Both the position numbers and the translations under genes were made by a program. From positions 1 through 64,000 of the forward strand of contig SVPN01000005.1 of assembly GCA_015065805.1 (NCBI GenBank): DNA of 64,000 nt, written 5' to 3'. Every line of letters begins with the position of its first letter. Position 1 is the first letter of the stretch. Below, in pieces: positions 8,775 through 19,231 of this stretch. The stretch is from Oscillospiraceae bacterium (GTDB lineage: Bacteria; Bacillota; Clostridia; Oscillospirales; Acutalibacteraceae). The notes beneath the pieces are model-generated. The model was not told where the DNA came from and made no database searches. It was given only the letters and a program-made list of their open reading frames with translations.

Positions 8775-9431
8775 TTATTCGTCTGCGGAAGACAAGGATT
8801 CACCGAGCCCCTGAAGCTCCTCAAGAAGCGTTTCAATATGGGCATCGCCCGCCTGACGGTGCGCATCCGAACCCAAACGAACCTTTTCAACCTGTTCTTT
8901 TAGCTGTGTCAAAAACACATCCAGATCCTTGATGCATTCCGAGCTCTTTTTCTGAGCCGCATCCAGATACGATGCGCTGACAATGCGCGCTTCCACGACA
9001 AGACGGCTCACATCCCCGACAACCGACGCATAACGGGCGTTTTGCTCTTTGAGCAACGCCACCTGCTCTTCGAGTTCCCGGTTACGCGCAAGCGCCTGAG
9101 CAAGATCATCCGAAACCGCCGAACAGCTCTCAACCTCCGCTTGCTGTTCGCGAAGAGTGATCAACTCGGCTTTATAAATCTGCGCAAGGGCATTCAGTCG
9201 TTCGATCTGTTCTTTCAGCTGAGCGATCTCCTGCTCCAACTCCTGAATACGGGTATTGAACGCAGAAGCATTTGCGCGCTCACTTTCCAGAGCATTCTCC
9301 GCTTGCAAACGGAGATCCTCCAATTCTGCCAGGCGGCCTGTGTGGGCGGTCTGGAGCTCATCGATATATTGCAAGACATCTTGCTTATTGAACCCTCTGA
9401 AGGATACGCGAAAAAAGCCGCTTTCAGCCAT
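8775..9431 (-). CDS. DivIVA-domain coiled-coil protein
   Basis: 218 residues from the preferred start. The N-terminus (FFRVSFRGFNKQDVLQYIDEL) matches the DivIVA/GpsB membrane-targeting motif, and a long heptad-rich coiled coil follows over roughly residues 25-110 and again near the C-terminus. Such proteins sit at the division site or at curved membrane and recruit division or wall factors. The track start adds 56 residues with no family similarity. ATG 9431 follows GGATTGAGAG and begins the conserved motif. Which DivIVA subgroup it belongs to is not clear. Confidence 0.82.
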   Translation of the reverse strand: MAESGFFRVSFRGFNKQDVLQYIDELQTAHTGRLAELEDLRLQAENALESERANASAFNTRIQELEQEIAQLKEQIERLNALAQIYKAELITLREQQAEVESCSAVSDDLAQALARNRELEEQVALLKEQNARYASVVGDVSRLVVEARIVSASYLDAAQKKSSECIKDLDVFLTQLKEQVEKVRLGSDAHRQAGDAHIETLLEELQGLGESLSSADE

Positions 9432-9572
9432 ATCTCTCAATCCTTTCGTATTGCATCTGCAAACAGACACAAAAACTGATAGTACATAGTATAACACAAC
9501 TTTTCCAAAAAGACAACTCCATATTTTCATATAAATCCTGAAATATTGTCCTTGTTTTTCATCAAATAACAC

Positions 9573-9612
9573 AAAAGAACCGCCGTCTGCATACAACAAA
9601 CAGCGGTTCTTT
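9573..9612 (-). terminator. terminator of the DUF378 gene
   Basis: Arms aaaagaaccgc and gcggttctt flank a loop of about 19 nt. On the minus strand TTTT follows the descending arm. It lies just beyond the stop codon at 9618. The remaining 9431-9573 stretch upstream of the DivIVA gene is A/T-rich and probably holds its promoter. Confidence 0.6.
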
Positions 9613-9617
9613 GCGGT

Positions 9618-9824
9618 TTATTCCTCCACGCCGATCCTTTGACGGAACAGCAACGATATACACCAAACGCCGGCAATTGCCACCGCTGTGTAAATGATAC
9701 GTGCCAAAAGGCCGTCCATACCGCCGCCGAGCCAAGCCACCAGATCAAACTGAAACAACCCGATGCTCCCCCAGTTGAGTGCACCGATGATGACAAGGAG
9801 CAACGCAATACGATCCAAAAACAT
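9618..9824 (-). CDS. DUF378 small membrane protein
   Basis: A 68-residue protein with two predicted transmembrane helices. It carries the DUF378 family sequence (LLLVIIGALNWGSIGLFQFDLVAWL), the central helix break, and the second helix IIYTAVAIAGVWCISLLF. Function is unknown for the family. It starts at an ATG preceded by AAAGGAGGT, so it looks well translated. It stands alone between the YjjG-like gene upstream and its own terminator. Confidence 0.85.
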   Translation of the reverse strand: MFLDRIALLLVIIGALNWGSIGLFQFDLVAWLGGGMDGLLARIIYTAVAIAGVWCISLLFRQRIGVEE

Positions 9825-9881
9825 ACGGAATACCTCCTTTATTCTGTGGGGATATCCTTAGTATGTATTGTGTGTAAAGGT

Positions 9882-10571
9882 TTATGCAAGAAGCATTGAT
9901 AAAAGTTCGTCATACGAACGTACCGTGTACAACGGTGCGATGTCTGACGGCGGTTCACCGCCGTTCGGAGCAAACCAACACGTATCGATGCCCGACAGCA
10001 AACCACCGCGTATATCCGATGTCAGAGAGTCTCCGATAATCAGCAATTCACTCTTATCAGGATGCCCCAGTGCGGCAAGCACCGCATCAAAAAACGCAAC
10101 AGAAGGCTTATCGGCACCGATTTCCTGCGAAATGAACACACCGTTTATATACGGTAATAAGCCGCTGTCTGCAAGTCGGGTGTGTTGCACACTCGCTGTA
10201 CCGTTGGTGATGATACAAATACGATAATGCTCAGACAAGGCTTTTACAAGCCCGACCGCTCCATCCAGAACAAACCCTCTCGTGCCGAGGGTTTGCATAT
10301 ATTGCTCGTTAAAGGAAGCGGCGTCGATGTGCGATGCACCGATTGCCTCAAACAGCTCTTCAAAGCGCTGAACCTTTAATCGGCTGCGGACGATCTCTCC
10401 TCTTTCCAGCTGTTGCCACAGAAGACGGTTGATCTCGTGATAGGTGTGCTGAATCTCAGGTGTCATAGTAATGCCGTGCTTTTCCATCGTATCCGACAAC
10501 GCAAAGCCTTCCGAACGACAGAAATCAAGCAACGTTTCGTCGGCATCCATCAGCAATGTGGTATAACGCAT
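9882..10571 (-). CDS. YjjG-family HAD nucleotidase
   Basis: A 229-residue haloacid-dehalogenase phosphatase. Motif I is LLMDADETLLDF, typical of the YjjG family; motif II lies in CIITNGTASVQ and motif IV in IIGDSLTSDIRGG. Family members dephosphorylate non-canonical pyrimidine nucleotides (house-cleaning 5'-nucleotidase) or related small phosphates. The track starts at GTG 10583, which overlaps the polC stop. ATG 10571 has a GAGGTG site 4 bp upstream and begins at the conserved part of the protein, so it is preferred. It is directly downstream of polC. Confidence 0.85.
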   Translation of the reverse strand: MRYTTLLMDADETLLDFCRSEGFALSDTMEKHGITMTPEIQHTYHEINRLLWQQLERGEIVRSRLKVQRFEELFEAIGASHIDAASFNEQYMQTLGTRGFVLDGAVGLVKALSEHYRICIITNGTASVQHTRLADSGLLPYINGVFISQEIGADKPSVAFFDAVLAALGHPDKSELLIIGDSLTSDIRGGLLSGIDTCWFAPNGGEPPSDIAPLYTVRSYDELLSMLLA

Positions 10572-10579
10572 ACGGCACC

Positions 10580-13500
10580 TCACATTTCAAAGAACGATAT
10601 CTGACTGGACTGCGGAAGATCACCGATCGCACCGAGCTCCCGAAGCGATTCCACGATGGCCTTGGAAATACCCGTACGCTCCTGCAATTCATCAACAGAG
10701 AAATACGGCTCACCCTCTCGCCCGCTCATCAGTCCCTCCGCTGCGGCACCGCCCAGACCGTTGATCGAGCTGAACGGCAACCGAAGTGCACCGTCTTCAA
10801 GCAAATACTTGCGCGAGTGGGATTTGTACAGATCAACCGGCAGGAATTGAATGCCGCGAAGCATTGCCTCGTACACCACGTGCATCATATCGGCAAGCGC
10901 CTGTTCTTTTGCGCTGGCATCACGGCCACGTGAACGGATCTCATCCATTGTATATTTCACCTTTTCGATGCCCGCCTGCACGATTGCCGCATCCATATCT
11001 TCGCCTCGAACGGTAAAATACGCTGCATAATAGGCTTCGGGACGGTGAACCTTATACCATCCGACGCGCAAAGCACCGATGCAATATGCCGCCGCGTGCG
11101 CCTTGGGGAACATATACTTGATCTTCATACACGAATCGATATACCACTGTTCCACACCGCAGGACTTCATCGCTTCAAAATGCTCCTCGGTCAAAAGCTT
11201 TGTAGCATTACCCTTACGCACGATCTCCATGATCTTAAACGCCATTTTCGGTTCCAGTCCCTTTTGCATCAGGTACACCATAATATTATCACGGGTACCG
11301 ATCACTTCGGAAATGGTGCAGGTGCCGTTTTTGATCAGCTCCTGCGCATTGCCGAGCCACACATCCGTGCCGTGGGAAAGTCCCGAAATCTGCAGAAGAT
11401 CCGCAAAGTTTTTCGGCTTGGATTCCACAAGCATCTGGCGGACAAACGGTGTACCCATTTCGGGAAGCGTGAGCGTTCCCGTGTTACAGCCGAGCTGTTC
11501 CTCAGTCAACCCAAGCGGTTCGGGTGAGGTGAACAAACGATACACATCCGGATCGGACATCGTGACATCCATCACGGGAATGCCGCTGAATTCCTCCAGA
11601 TATTTATATGTTGTCGGAATAACATGACCGAGATTATCCAGTTTCAGGATCGTATCGTGAATAGAATGGAAATCGAAGTGAGTGGTGATCACTTCGGAAT
11701 TGGGGTCGTCGGCAGGATGCTGTACAGGTGTGAAATCCTCGGCTTCGTAGTCATTGGGAACAACGACCATACCGCCGGGATGCTGACCCGTCGTGCGTTT
11801 GACGCCGGTGCATCCGAGTGCCAGACGCGTGCGTTCGGCGTTGCTGAACACCAGACCGCGTTCTTCCTCATACTTTTTCACATAGCCAAACGCGGTCTTG
11901 TCCGCCACGGTGGAGATCGTTCCTGCTTTAAACACGTGATTGGGCGGGAACAACGTTTCCGTGTAACGGTGCGCACGGGTCTGATATTCATCGGCAAAGT
12001 TCAGATCAATATCAGGTGCTTTATCACCGTCAAAGCCAAGGAAGGTCTCAAACGGGATCTCGTGTCCGTCACGGTCAAGCGGTGCACCGCACTGCGGACA
12101 GATCTTTTCAGGCAGATCAAAGCCCGAACCGACTTCACCTTTCGTGAAAAACTCCGAGTATTTGCATTGCTTACAAACATAGTGCGGTGCAAGCGGATTT
12201 ACCTCGGAAATGCCCGACATATGAGCAACAAAGGATGATCCGACCGATCCGCGAGAGCCGACAAGATAGCCGTTTTCGTTGGAATTTTGCACGAGTTTTT
12301 GCGCGATCATATACAAAACCGCAAAACCGTGCTTGACGATCGATGTCAGCTCACGGTCAAGACGGGCACGCACGATTTCGGGAAGCGGATCACCGTATTT
12401 TGCCTTGGCACGGCTCCAGGTGATCTCCTGAAGCTCTTCGTCTGCACCGTCGATACGCGGGGAAAATGTTCCTTCGGGGATCGGACGGATCTTTTCGATC
12501 CGATCCGCAATCAGGTTGGTGTTTTCCACAACAACCTCATAGGCTTTTTCTTTTCCCAGATACGCAAATTCCGCCAACATTTCTTCGGTGTTACGGAAGT
12601 ACAGGGGGGGTTGCTGGTCGGCATCGGGATAACCTTGTACGCCTTGCAGGATCCGACGGAACTCTTCATCCTCGGGATCCATAAAATGCACATCGCAGGT
12701 AGCACACACGGGAATATTCAGCTTATCACCGAGTCGGACGATTGTACGGTTGAAATCCTTGAGCTGTTCTTCGTCGCGCGCCGTACCTTTGCGCACCATA
12801 AACGCATTGTTTCCGAGCGGTTGAATTTCGAGAAAATCGTAAAACCGCAATATCGCAAAGTTCTCCCCAACCGCGACCGTCCACAACCGCTTCAAACAGT
12901 TCACCCTGTTCACAAGCAGAGCCAATGATCAGTCCCTCGCGGTGTTCCATCAGCTTTGAACGTGTGATACGGGGACGCTTGAAGTAATTCTTAAGATGTG
13001 ACCAGGAAATGAGTTTATACAAATTTTTAAGACCTGTCAGATTTTGCGCAAGAATGATCAGATGGTAAGGCTTGACACCCTTCATATCACCGCCTTTAAG
13101 TCCGGTGTTGATCCCATCCACCGTTTCAACTCCGCGCTGTTCCTTCATATCCGTAATGAGCTTGAGATAGATCTGCGCCAGAACGCGTGCGTCATCGCAC
13201 GCGCGATGATGATTGAAGGGCGGCAGTTGCAACGCCTTGGCAACCGTATCCAGCTTATGGTTTTTCAGATTGGGATACAAGGCTCTGGCAATCGGTACCG
13301 TATCGATCGATGTGAACGGATACGGCATATCACAACGCTCGGCCGACTTTTTGACAAATCCCGTATCAAACGGTGCGTTGTGGGCAATGATCACCTTGCA
13401 ATCGCCGCAAAACTCATAGAACAAGCGAAGTGCCTCGTCTTCCCTCGGGGCATCCTTGACCATATCGTTTGTGATACCGGTAAGCTCCGTGATTTTTTCC

Positions 13501-14960
13501 GAAATGGGCATTTCGGGATTGACAAAGGTATTGAATTCCTCCACCACTGCCCCGTCTCTGACGCGCACGGCTCCGATTTCGGTGATGCGATCATTTTGCT
13601 GGGAAAGGCCGGTGGTTTCCAGATCAAATACGATGCATTCGTCCGTAAGCGCACAGGTTGCATCTCCTGTCACGACGGGGATCATATCGTTGATATAATA
13701 CGCTTCCACGCCGTAAAGGACCTTGATCTCCTTACCGCCCTTGGCAAGCTTCGCCGCAGTATTCATCGCATCAGGGAATGCCTGCACAACACCGTGGTCC
13801 GTGATGGCTACAGCGGGATGTCCCCAATCGGCCGCACGGGTCACAAGATCACTTGCTTCCGAAACGGCATCCATCGAGGACATTTTGGTATGCATATGAA
13901 GCTCAACGCGCTTTTTCGGGGCATTATCGGGCTTCTGATATTTTGCAACGAGTGCCATCGATTTAATACGAAGAACGTTACATTTGGCATATTCGTTATA
14001 ATCGTAACTGCCTTGTGCCAGAACACAAACACCGTTTTTCACCGATGCAAGTGCTTCTAACTTTTGCTTGTCACGCTTTTTATCCAGCCACATATTCACC
14101 GTCAGAGAACCCGTGCGATCGGATAAATGGAATTCATACAGAACACGCGTGCCGTCACGGCTTTCGCGGTGCTCTTTTTCCATTCCGAACACTTCACCCC
14201 AGACGGTCACAAAGCTGCCGTCCGGCTCAACCGTGCGGATCGGTACGGGCATTTCACGGATATCTTTTCCCCAGATAGTTTGCGCGGTTTCCAAATAAAT
14301 CGGTAATCCGCTTGTGGGCGGGCGATTGAAATCCACGCCCGCCGTTCGCGGTTTAGCGGGAGCGGGTGCGCCGTCGGATTTCACAGCAGCCGCGGCGGCT
14401 GCAGCCGCCGTTGCCGCCGCTTCCTGCGCACGTTGTTGCTCCTCTTCCATTGCCTGCTGCATCAATCGCTGATACTGTTCATCATTGGTATCAACGGTCT
14501 CATCTCCCTGAAACTCCACCGTCACGCGCACGCCGAACAGATCCCTGATGAGCGTTTCCAACTCCGTATCCATCTGCGTGCTTCTCAGAAGACCGGCACC
14601 GCCGTGTGCCAGTTTGACATACACACGATCCCCGACAATGCTGTAAACCGCATCGTTAAAACTACCGTTTACCTGCATATGACGGCGACGCAAAAGAGGA
14701 ATAATCGTCGCAAACGCCTGCTCATTAAGTGCTTCGGCGGGAAAACAAAGCTCCGCACGCACTTTTGCAGAAAGCAAACGGTTCAGACAATCCTCCGCGC
14801 GTTCAATATCCTCATAAGCAGGAACCGTGCGCACACGCAGCTTCAGCTCCAACGTACGCGTCGATTCTTCCAATGTCATATGTAAAACCGCGGCATCGTA
14901 AAACACCGACGGAACAGAATCCATAGAAATCCGGGATTCAAATAATTCACGAAACGTCAT
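10580..14960 (-). pseudogene. polC: DNA polymerase III PolC-type alpha subunit, interrupted by a frameshift
   Basis: Two overlapping frames together encode a full PolC of about 1460 residues. Frame 1 (14960 to about 12846) holds the N-terminal domain, an Ala-rich linker, OB fold, the first PHP half (LHMHTKMSSMDAVSEASDL) and the 3'-5' exonuclease (VFDLETTGL). Frame 2 (about 12847 to 10580) resumes at [14 protein letters not shown] and holds the rest of PHP, the zinc motif [14 protein letters not shown], the palm (DIDLNF) and fingers. Joining them at the GCGG run at 12845-12848 gives [13 protein letters not shown], as expected if two bases were lost from a GCGCGG tract. PolC is the essential replicative polymerase in Firmicutes, so a sequencing or assembly error or a recent strain-level lesion is likely. 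The ATG at 14960 begins the protein. Confidence 0.85.
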
Positions 14961-15006
14961 AATACCATAATTCCTTCATTTCAATAACGGTTTTCATTCA
15001 TATCCT

Positions 15007-16056
15007 TCAAAGCAAGGCGATTTCTTCCATCAACGCGTCCACCGCTTCCTCTTCGGACACGGTGCGAAGAACGACACCTTTTTTGAAAATGGCAAACTTG
15101 CCCTTTCCGCCTGCCATACCGATATCGGCTTCACGCGCTTCACCGGGACCGTTGACAATACACCCCATCACCGCAACGGTAATGTTCTTTTGCACCGCTT
15201 CGAGACGCGTTTCCACCTCATTGGCAACAGCAATGAGATCCACCTGTGTTCTGCCGCATGTCGGGCAGGAAACCAGGCGGGCACCGCCCTTGCGCAGTCC
15301 GATGGCTTTGAGAAGATCCTTGGCAACCATCACCTCTTCGGCAGGGTCTGCCGTGAGCGATACGCGTATGGTATCACCGATGCCGTCAAGCAACAAACCG
15401 CCGATGCCTGCCGCCGATTTCAGCAAGCCCATTCGCGGTGTGCCGGCTTCGGTAACCCCCAGATGCAACGGATAACGGCAACGAGTGGACACTAACTTAT
15501 AGGCATCCGCCATAATCTGAACATCCGAGGATTTCAAGGACAGCACAATATCGTCGAAATCAAACTTTTCCAAAAGAGACGCGTGATATAAAGCGCTGTC
15601 GCACAATGCCTGCGGCGTCGGATGACCGTATTTTGCCAAAATCTCTTTTTCAAGAGAGCCCGCGTTGACACCGATGCGGATCGGGATATTCTTCGCTTTA
15701 CACGCATTGGCAACCGCACGGACATTTTCATCGCCGCCGATGTTGCCCGGATTGATGCGGATTTTGTCAATTCCTGCCGCCACACTTTCCAGTGCAAGCG
15801 TATGATCAAAATGAATATCGGCAACAAGCGGCACCGACACCGCTTTTTTAATCGCGGGAATCAGGCGAACAGCTTCCTTGTCGGGGATCGCCACGCGAAT
15901 GATTTCACAACCCGCATCCGCCAGGCGTTTTGCCTGTTCCACATTTCCCTGCACATCCTGAGCGGGTACGTTCAGCATCGACTGAATACTGATGCAGGAG
16001 TTGCCGCCGATCGTTATATTACCGCAGGTAACCGCTTTTGTTTCACGACGAATCAT
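15007..16056 (-). CDS. ispG: 4-hydroxy-3-methylbut-2-enyl diphosphate synthase IspG
   Basis: A 349-residue enzyme of the MEP isoprenoid pathway that reduces MEcPP to HMBPP using a [4Fe-4S] cluster. An N-terminal TIM-barrel begins with the family sequence (QSMLNVPAQDV), and the three cluster cysteines are visible in SCPTCGRTQ (C264, C267) and MGCIVNGPGEA (C299). Its ATG overlaps the rseP TGA as ATGA, so the two are coupled. With dxr and uppS in the same run it feeds undecaprenyl carrier synthesis. Confidence 0.96.
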   Translation of the reverse strand: MIRRETKAVTCGNITIGGNSCISIQSMLNVPAQDVQGNVEQAKRLADAGCEIIRVAIPDKEAVRLIPAIKKAVSVPLVADIHFDHTLALESVAAGIDKIRINPGNIGGDENVRAVANACKAKNIPIRIGVNAGSLEKEILAKYGHPTPQALCDSALYHASLLEKFDFDDIVLSLKSSDVQIMADAYKLVSTRCRYPLHLGVTEAGTPRMGLLKSAAGIGGLLLDGIGDTIRVSLTADPAEEVMVAKDLLKAIGLRKGGARLVSCPTCGRTQVDLIAVANEVETRLEAVQKNITVAVMGCIVNGPGEAREADIGMAGGKGKFAIFKKGVVLRTVSEEEAVDALMEEIALL

Positions 16057-17144
16057 CCTATAGCCCCTCCTTGAAAAAGTCGGAATACATCATTGAATGT
16101 GACCAAGAGCATCAACAACAATAAGAGTGCCAGTCCCACAAAGTGAACCATTCCCTCAAACTTCTGCGGAACGGGCTTACGGAAGATCGCTTCAAACAAC
16201 AAGAAGATCAACCGTCCGCCGTCAAGCGCAGGAAGCGGTAACAGATTCATCACACCGACATTGACACAAATCAGCGAAAACATCATCAGCAAACTGTAAA
16301 TGTTTTCCTTAACAGCCGAGGTTGCCGCTTGTTCCACCATATCGCCGATGATATCAACGGTTCCGACGGGGCCTGCAATTTCATTGAGCCCGTATTTACC
16401 CGAAAGGATATCGATCAGACTCCACCATACGGTGGTGGCGTGTGACCATTCTGTTTTTGCCGCTTCAACAAAGGTGTTAAAGAAAGTCGGACGAACACCG
16501 AGAAGCACAAAATCATAGCGCAGAAAACGGGTTCCGTCTTCGGTTTCGGAGAGTTCAAAACGTACCTCGGGCAATTGCACCTTCTTGCCGTCGCGACGCA
16601 CCGTCATATCCAAAATGCCGTCCTCGTCGCTTTGCATAAACATAAACATATCCTGCGTGGAAACCACCGCACGGCCGTTGATGCCGACAACGGTATCCCC
16701 CGCACGGAGTCCCGTCTGATAGCTGGATGCCTCTTCAGACAACTGCGCAATGGTTGTGGTGCCGAAAAGCACATCCCCCGATGCCGTCGGAGGTGTGGAA
16801 AAGCCGAGAGCGAAGAGCAACACAACATACGCCAAAACAAAATTCATTGTCACGCCCGCAATAACAACCAAAATGCGTTGCCACACCTTCTTATTGTTAA
16901 ATGCGCGAGGATTTTCGCTGTCCTCATCTTCTCCTTCCATCGCACAAAACCCGCCGAACGGAAACAAGCGGATGGAATAGGTCGTCTCCTTTTTACCCCA
17001 CGATACAACCTTCGGCCCCATTCCCATTGCGAATTCATTGACCTGAATACCGCACGCTTTCGCAACCAAAAAATGTCCGAGCTCGTGGACAAAAATGATG
17101 ACACTGAAAAGCAACAATGCCATAATGATTTTAAAGATAAACAA
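16053..17144 (-). CDS. rseP: RseP-type site-2 intramembrane metalloprotease
   Basis: A roughly 363-residue polytopic zinc protease of family M50. HELGH is in the first helix (near residue 20), a PDZ domain in the middle carries GLRAGDTVVGINGRAV, and the second metal-ligand motif is LLPLPALDGGR near the C-terminus. It cleaves membrane-embedded substrates such as anti-sigma factors or signal-peptide remnants. The track start GTG 17153 abuts the AAGGAG site with no spacing. TTG 17144 lies 8 bp beyond it and is a better start. It sits in the conserved dxr-rseP-ispG order. Confidence 0.9.
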   Translation of the reverse strand: MFIFKIIMALLLFSVIIFVHELGHFLVAKACGIQVNEFAMGMGPKVVSWGKKETTYSIRLFPFGGFCAMEGEDEDSENPRAFNNKKVWQRILVVIAGVTMNFVLAYVVLLFALGFSTPPTASGDVLFGTTTIAQLSEEASSYQTGLRAGDTVVGINGRAVVSTQDMFMFMQSDEDGILDMTVRRDGKKVQLPEVRFELSETEDGTRFLRYDFVLLGVRPTFFNTFVEAAKTEWSHATTVWWSLIDILSGKYGLNEIAGPVGTVDIIGDMVEQAATSAVKENIYSLLMMFSLICVNVGVMNLLPLPALDGGRLIFLLFEAIFRKPVPQKFEGMVHFVGLALLLLLMLLVTFNDVFRLFQGGAIG

Positions 17145-17182
17145 ACAAAGCACTCCTTACAAAACAATGCGCGATCAACTTA

Positions 17183-18322
17183 TTATACCCTTGAAAGCAC
17201 CAATTCACGCGCCGCACGGTCTGTTTCCAATACAGTCTGCACATCCCCGCTTTGCGGCCACCGTGCATCCAATGCCGCCTGCGCCATACGCGGGATATCC
17301 ATAAACCCGATCTTCCCCTGCATAAACAGCGCCACTGCCTGCTCGTTGGCACCGTTTACCGCCGCAGGGGTCATACCGCCTTTGGTAATGGCTTCGCGGC
17401 AGATCGGCAAACAGCGGAAGGTCTCATCATCCGGTTTATAGAATGTCATTGTTGCAACATCCGCCAGGGACAGCTGTCCGACAGGAGACGGCGTGCGATC
17501 GGGATATGTCAATGCGTACTGGATCGGCACACGCATATCGGGAACACCCAGCTGAGCAACAACAGCATTATCCACATATTCCACAAGAGAGTGAATGATG
17601 CTTTCGCGGTGAACGATCACATCGATACACGAAGGATCGGTATCAAACAGCCAGCGCGCTTCGATCAGTTCCAGCCCCTTGTTCATCATCGAAGCGGAAT
17701 CCACCGTAATTTTGGCTCCCATACTCCAATTCGGGTGCTTGAGCGCATCCTGCAAGGTAACGGTTTCAAGCTCCTGAGCCGTTTTGCCGAAGAACGGTCC
17801 GCCCGATGCCGTCAGAATCAGCCGTTTGACAGCAGGACGCTCGGGAGCGCCCTGCAAACACTGGAAAATCGCCGAATGTTCACTGTCCACGGGAAGCAGT
17901 TTCACGCCCTTACGCTTCACAGCATCCATCACAAGCGCACCGCCCGCCACCAATGTTTCTTTGTTGGCGAGCGCCACATCGTGTCCCGCTTCCACGGCGG
18001 CTAAGGTCGGCTGAAGACCGACCATTCCGACAACGGAATTGAGAACGAGATCTGCTTGCGGCAAGGAGGCAAGCGTACAAAGCCCTTCCATTCCCGATAA
18101 AACGGTGACATCCAGATCCGCTACACGGGTCTTCAGATCCTTTGCCGCAGCTTCATCAAACATCACGGCGTACTTCGGGCGAAACGTGCGAATCTGATCC
18201 TCAAAAGGCTTCACCTGTCTGCCTGCCGCAAGAGCAAGCACATTGTAACCGCAATCTTCACAAATATCCAGCGTTTGTGTACCGATCGATCCCGTAGAAC
18301 CCAAAAGCACCAAGTTTTTCAC
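17183..18322 (-). CDS. dxr: 1-deoxy-D-xylulose 5-phosphate reductoisomerase
   Basis: About 379 residues, normal for Dxr. The N-terminal NADPH-binding motif is LVLLGSTGSIGTQTLDI. The substrate and metal region includes LPVDSEHSAIFQCL and LTASGGPFFG, and MGAKITVDSASMMNKGLELIEA covers the family's central signature. The enzyme converts DXP to MEP, the second step of the isoprenoid pathway. The track start adds 38 unrelated residues. GTG 18322, with GGAGGTG about 6 bp upstream, begins the Rossmann motif. Confidence 0.95.
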   Translation of the reverse strand: MKNLVLLGSTGSIGTQTLDICEDCGYNVLALAAGRQVKPFEDQIRTFRPKYAVMFDEAAAKDLKTRVADLDVTVLSGMEGLCTLASLPQADLVLNSVVGMVGLQPTLAAVEAGHDVALANKETLVAGGALVMDAVKRKGVKLLPVDSEHSAIFQCLQGAPERPAVKRLILTASGGPFFGKTAQELETVTLQDALKHPNWSMGAKITVDSASMMNKGLELIEARWLFDTDPSCIDVIVHRESIIHSLVEYVDNAVVAQLGVPDMRVPIQYALTYPDRTPSPVGQLSLADVATMTFYKPDDETFRCLPICREAITKGGMTPAAVNGANEQAVALFMQGKIGFMDIPRMAQAALDARWPQSGDVQTVLETDRAARELVLSRV

Positions 18323-18347
18323 AGAAAGCACCTCCGAAATCGGCGTA

Positions 18348-18377
18348 AAACGGCAGAGCGGTATGCGCCTGCCGTTT
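18348..18377 (-). other. small intergenic hairpin between cdsA and dxr
   Basis: A 9-bp inverted repeat (aaacggcag / ctgccgttt) in the 61-bp gap. No T-tract follows on the minus strand, so it is more likely an RNA-processing or stability element than a terminator. Confidence 0.4.
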
Positions 18378-18383
18378 AAAAAG

Positions 18384-19205
18384 TTATTGAATAAGAGGTA
18401 AGACCTGACAAAGAATATACAGAATCGGAGCCACAAAAATCAGGGAATCGAAACGGTCCAGAATACCGCCGTGGCCGGGGAAAATATTGCCGAAGTCTTT
18501 GATCCCGCGATGCCGTTTGATGACCGAACAGAACAAATCACCAAGCACGGAGATCGGCGCTGTTACCAACGCGATAAGCGCGACCATCCAGTAAGAAATG
18601 CTCAGTCCCTGCGCATTCAAAACCGCAACCTGATAGATAAATGCGCCTAACAAGCTGAAGATCACGGCGATCACAATGCCGCCGAAAAAGCCTTCTACCG
18701 TCTTTTTTGGACTGATCTTTTCGCAAAGCTTGTGCTTACCGAAAAAGCTTCCCGTAAAATAGGCGCCCATATCGGAAAACCACGCAATGATCAACGGGAA
18801 GAATAAATAGGCTTTTCCGTGTACGGGGATCGCGCGGATATATGCCAAACCGGCAATCGGTAAAATGATCATAACCGAAAGGGCAAGCAAATTCGCACAT
18901 TGCTCAAACCGCACCGTTTCGTGAGAAAGAATCAGGAAAAACGCCAGCAACAACATATACGCCAGAAGCGCAACCCACATCAGTGAGAAGCCTTGCACCA
19001 AATCTAAAAACGGACACGAAGCAGCAAAAGCGTACGCCGCAATGCTGACACCGACGTGTTTGCACTGCTCGGCGGATAACAATTCATACATCGCGATCAC
19101 GAGAATAAGTGCCGCAACAATACGAATCACCCAAACGGGAGAAAACAGAAGCAACGCAATTGCCGACACACCGCCGACAGCTCCTGTTATAATACGTACT
19201 TTCAA
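18384..19205 (-). CDS. cdsA: phosphatidate cytidylyltransferase CdsA
   Basis: A 273-residue polytopic membrane enzyme that makes CDP-diacylglycerol, the precursor of all membrane phospholipids. The C-terminal signature is clear: SVIKRHRGIKDFGNIFPGHGGILDRFDSL. About eight hydrophobic segments precede it. The chosen start is TTG 19205 (LKVRIITGAVGG), which follows AAAGGGTG; the track extends 36 residues further into the uppS end. It lies between uppS and dxr in the usual Firmicutes order. Confidence 0.92.
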   Translation of the reverse strand: MKVRIITGAVGGVSAIALLLFSPVWVIRIVAALILVIAMYELLSAEQCKHVGVSIAAYAFAASCPFLDLVQGFSLMWVALLAYMLLLAFFLILSHETVRFEQCANLLALSVMIILPIAGLAYIRAIPVHGKAYLFFPLIIAWFSDMGAYFTGSFFGKHKLCEKISPKKTVEGFFGGIVIAVIFSLLGAFIYQVAVLNAQGLSISYWMVALIALVTAPISVLGDLFCSVIKRHRGIKDFGNIFPGHGGILDRFDSLIFVAPILYILCQVLPLIQ

Positions 19206-19231
19206 GATAACACACACCCTTTGGTGAAAAC

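Noticed and set aside
13044-14060. 338-residue plus-strand ORF opposite polC
   Set aside because: Antisense shadow; the minus strand encodes the conserved PHP and exonuclease domains.
14395-14460. GC-rich run as a short tandem repeat or CRISPR-like array
   Set aside because: It is the coding sequence of the PolC Ala-rich linker; there is no regular spacer pattern.
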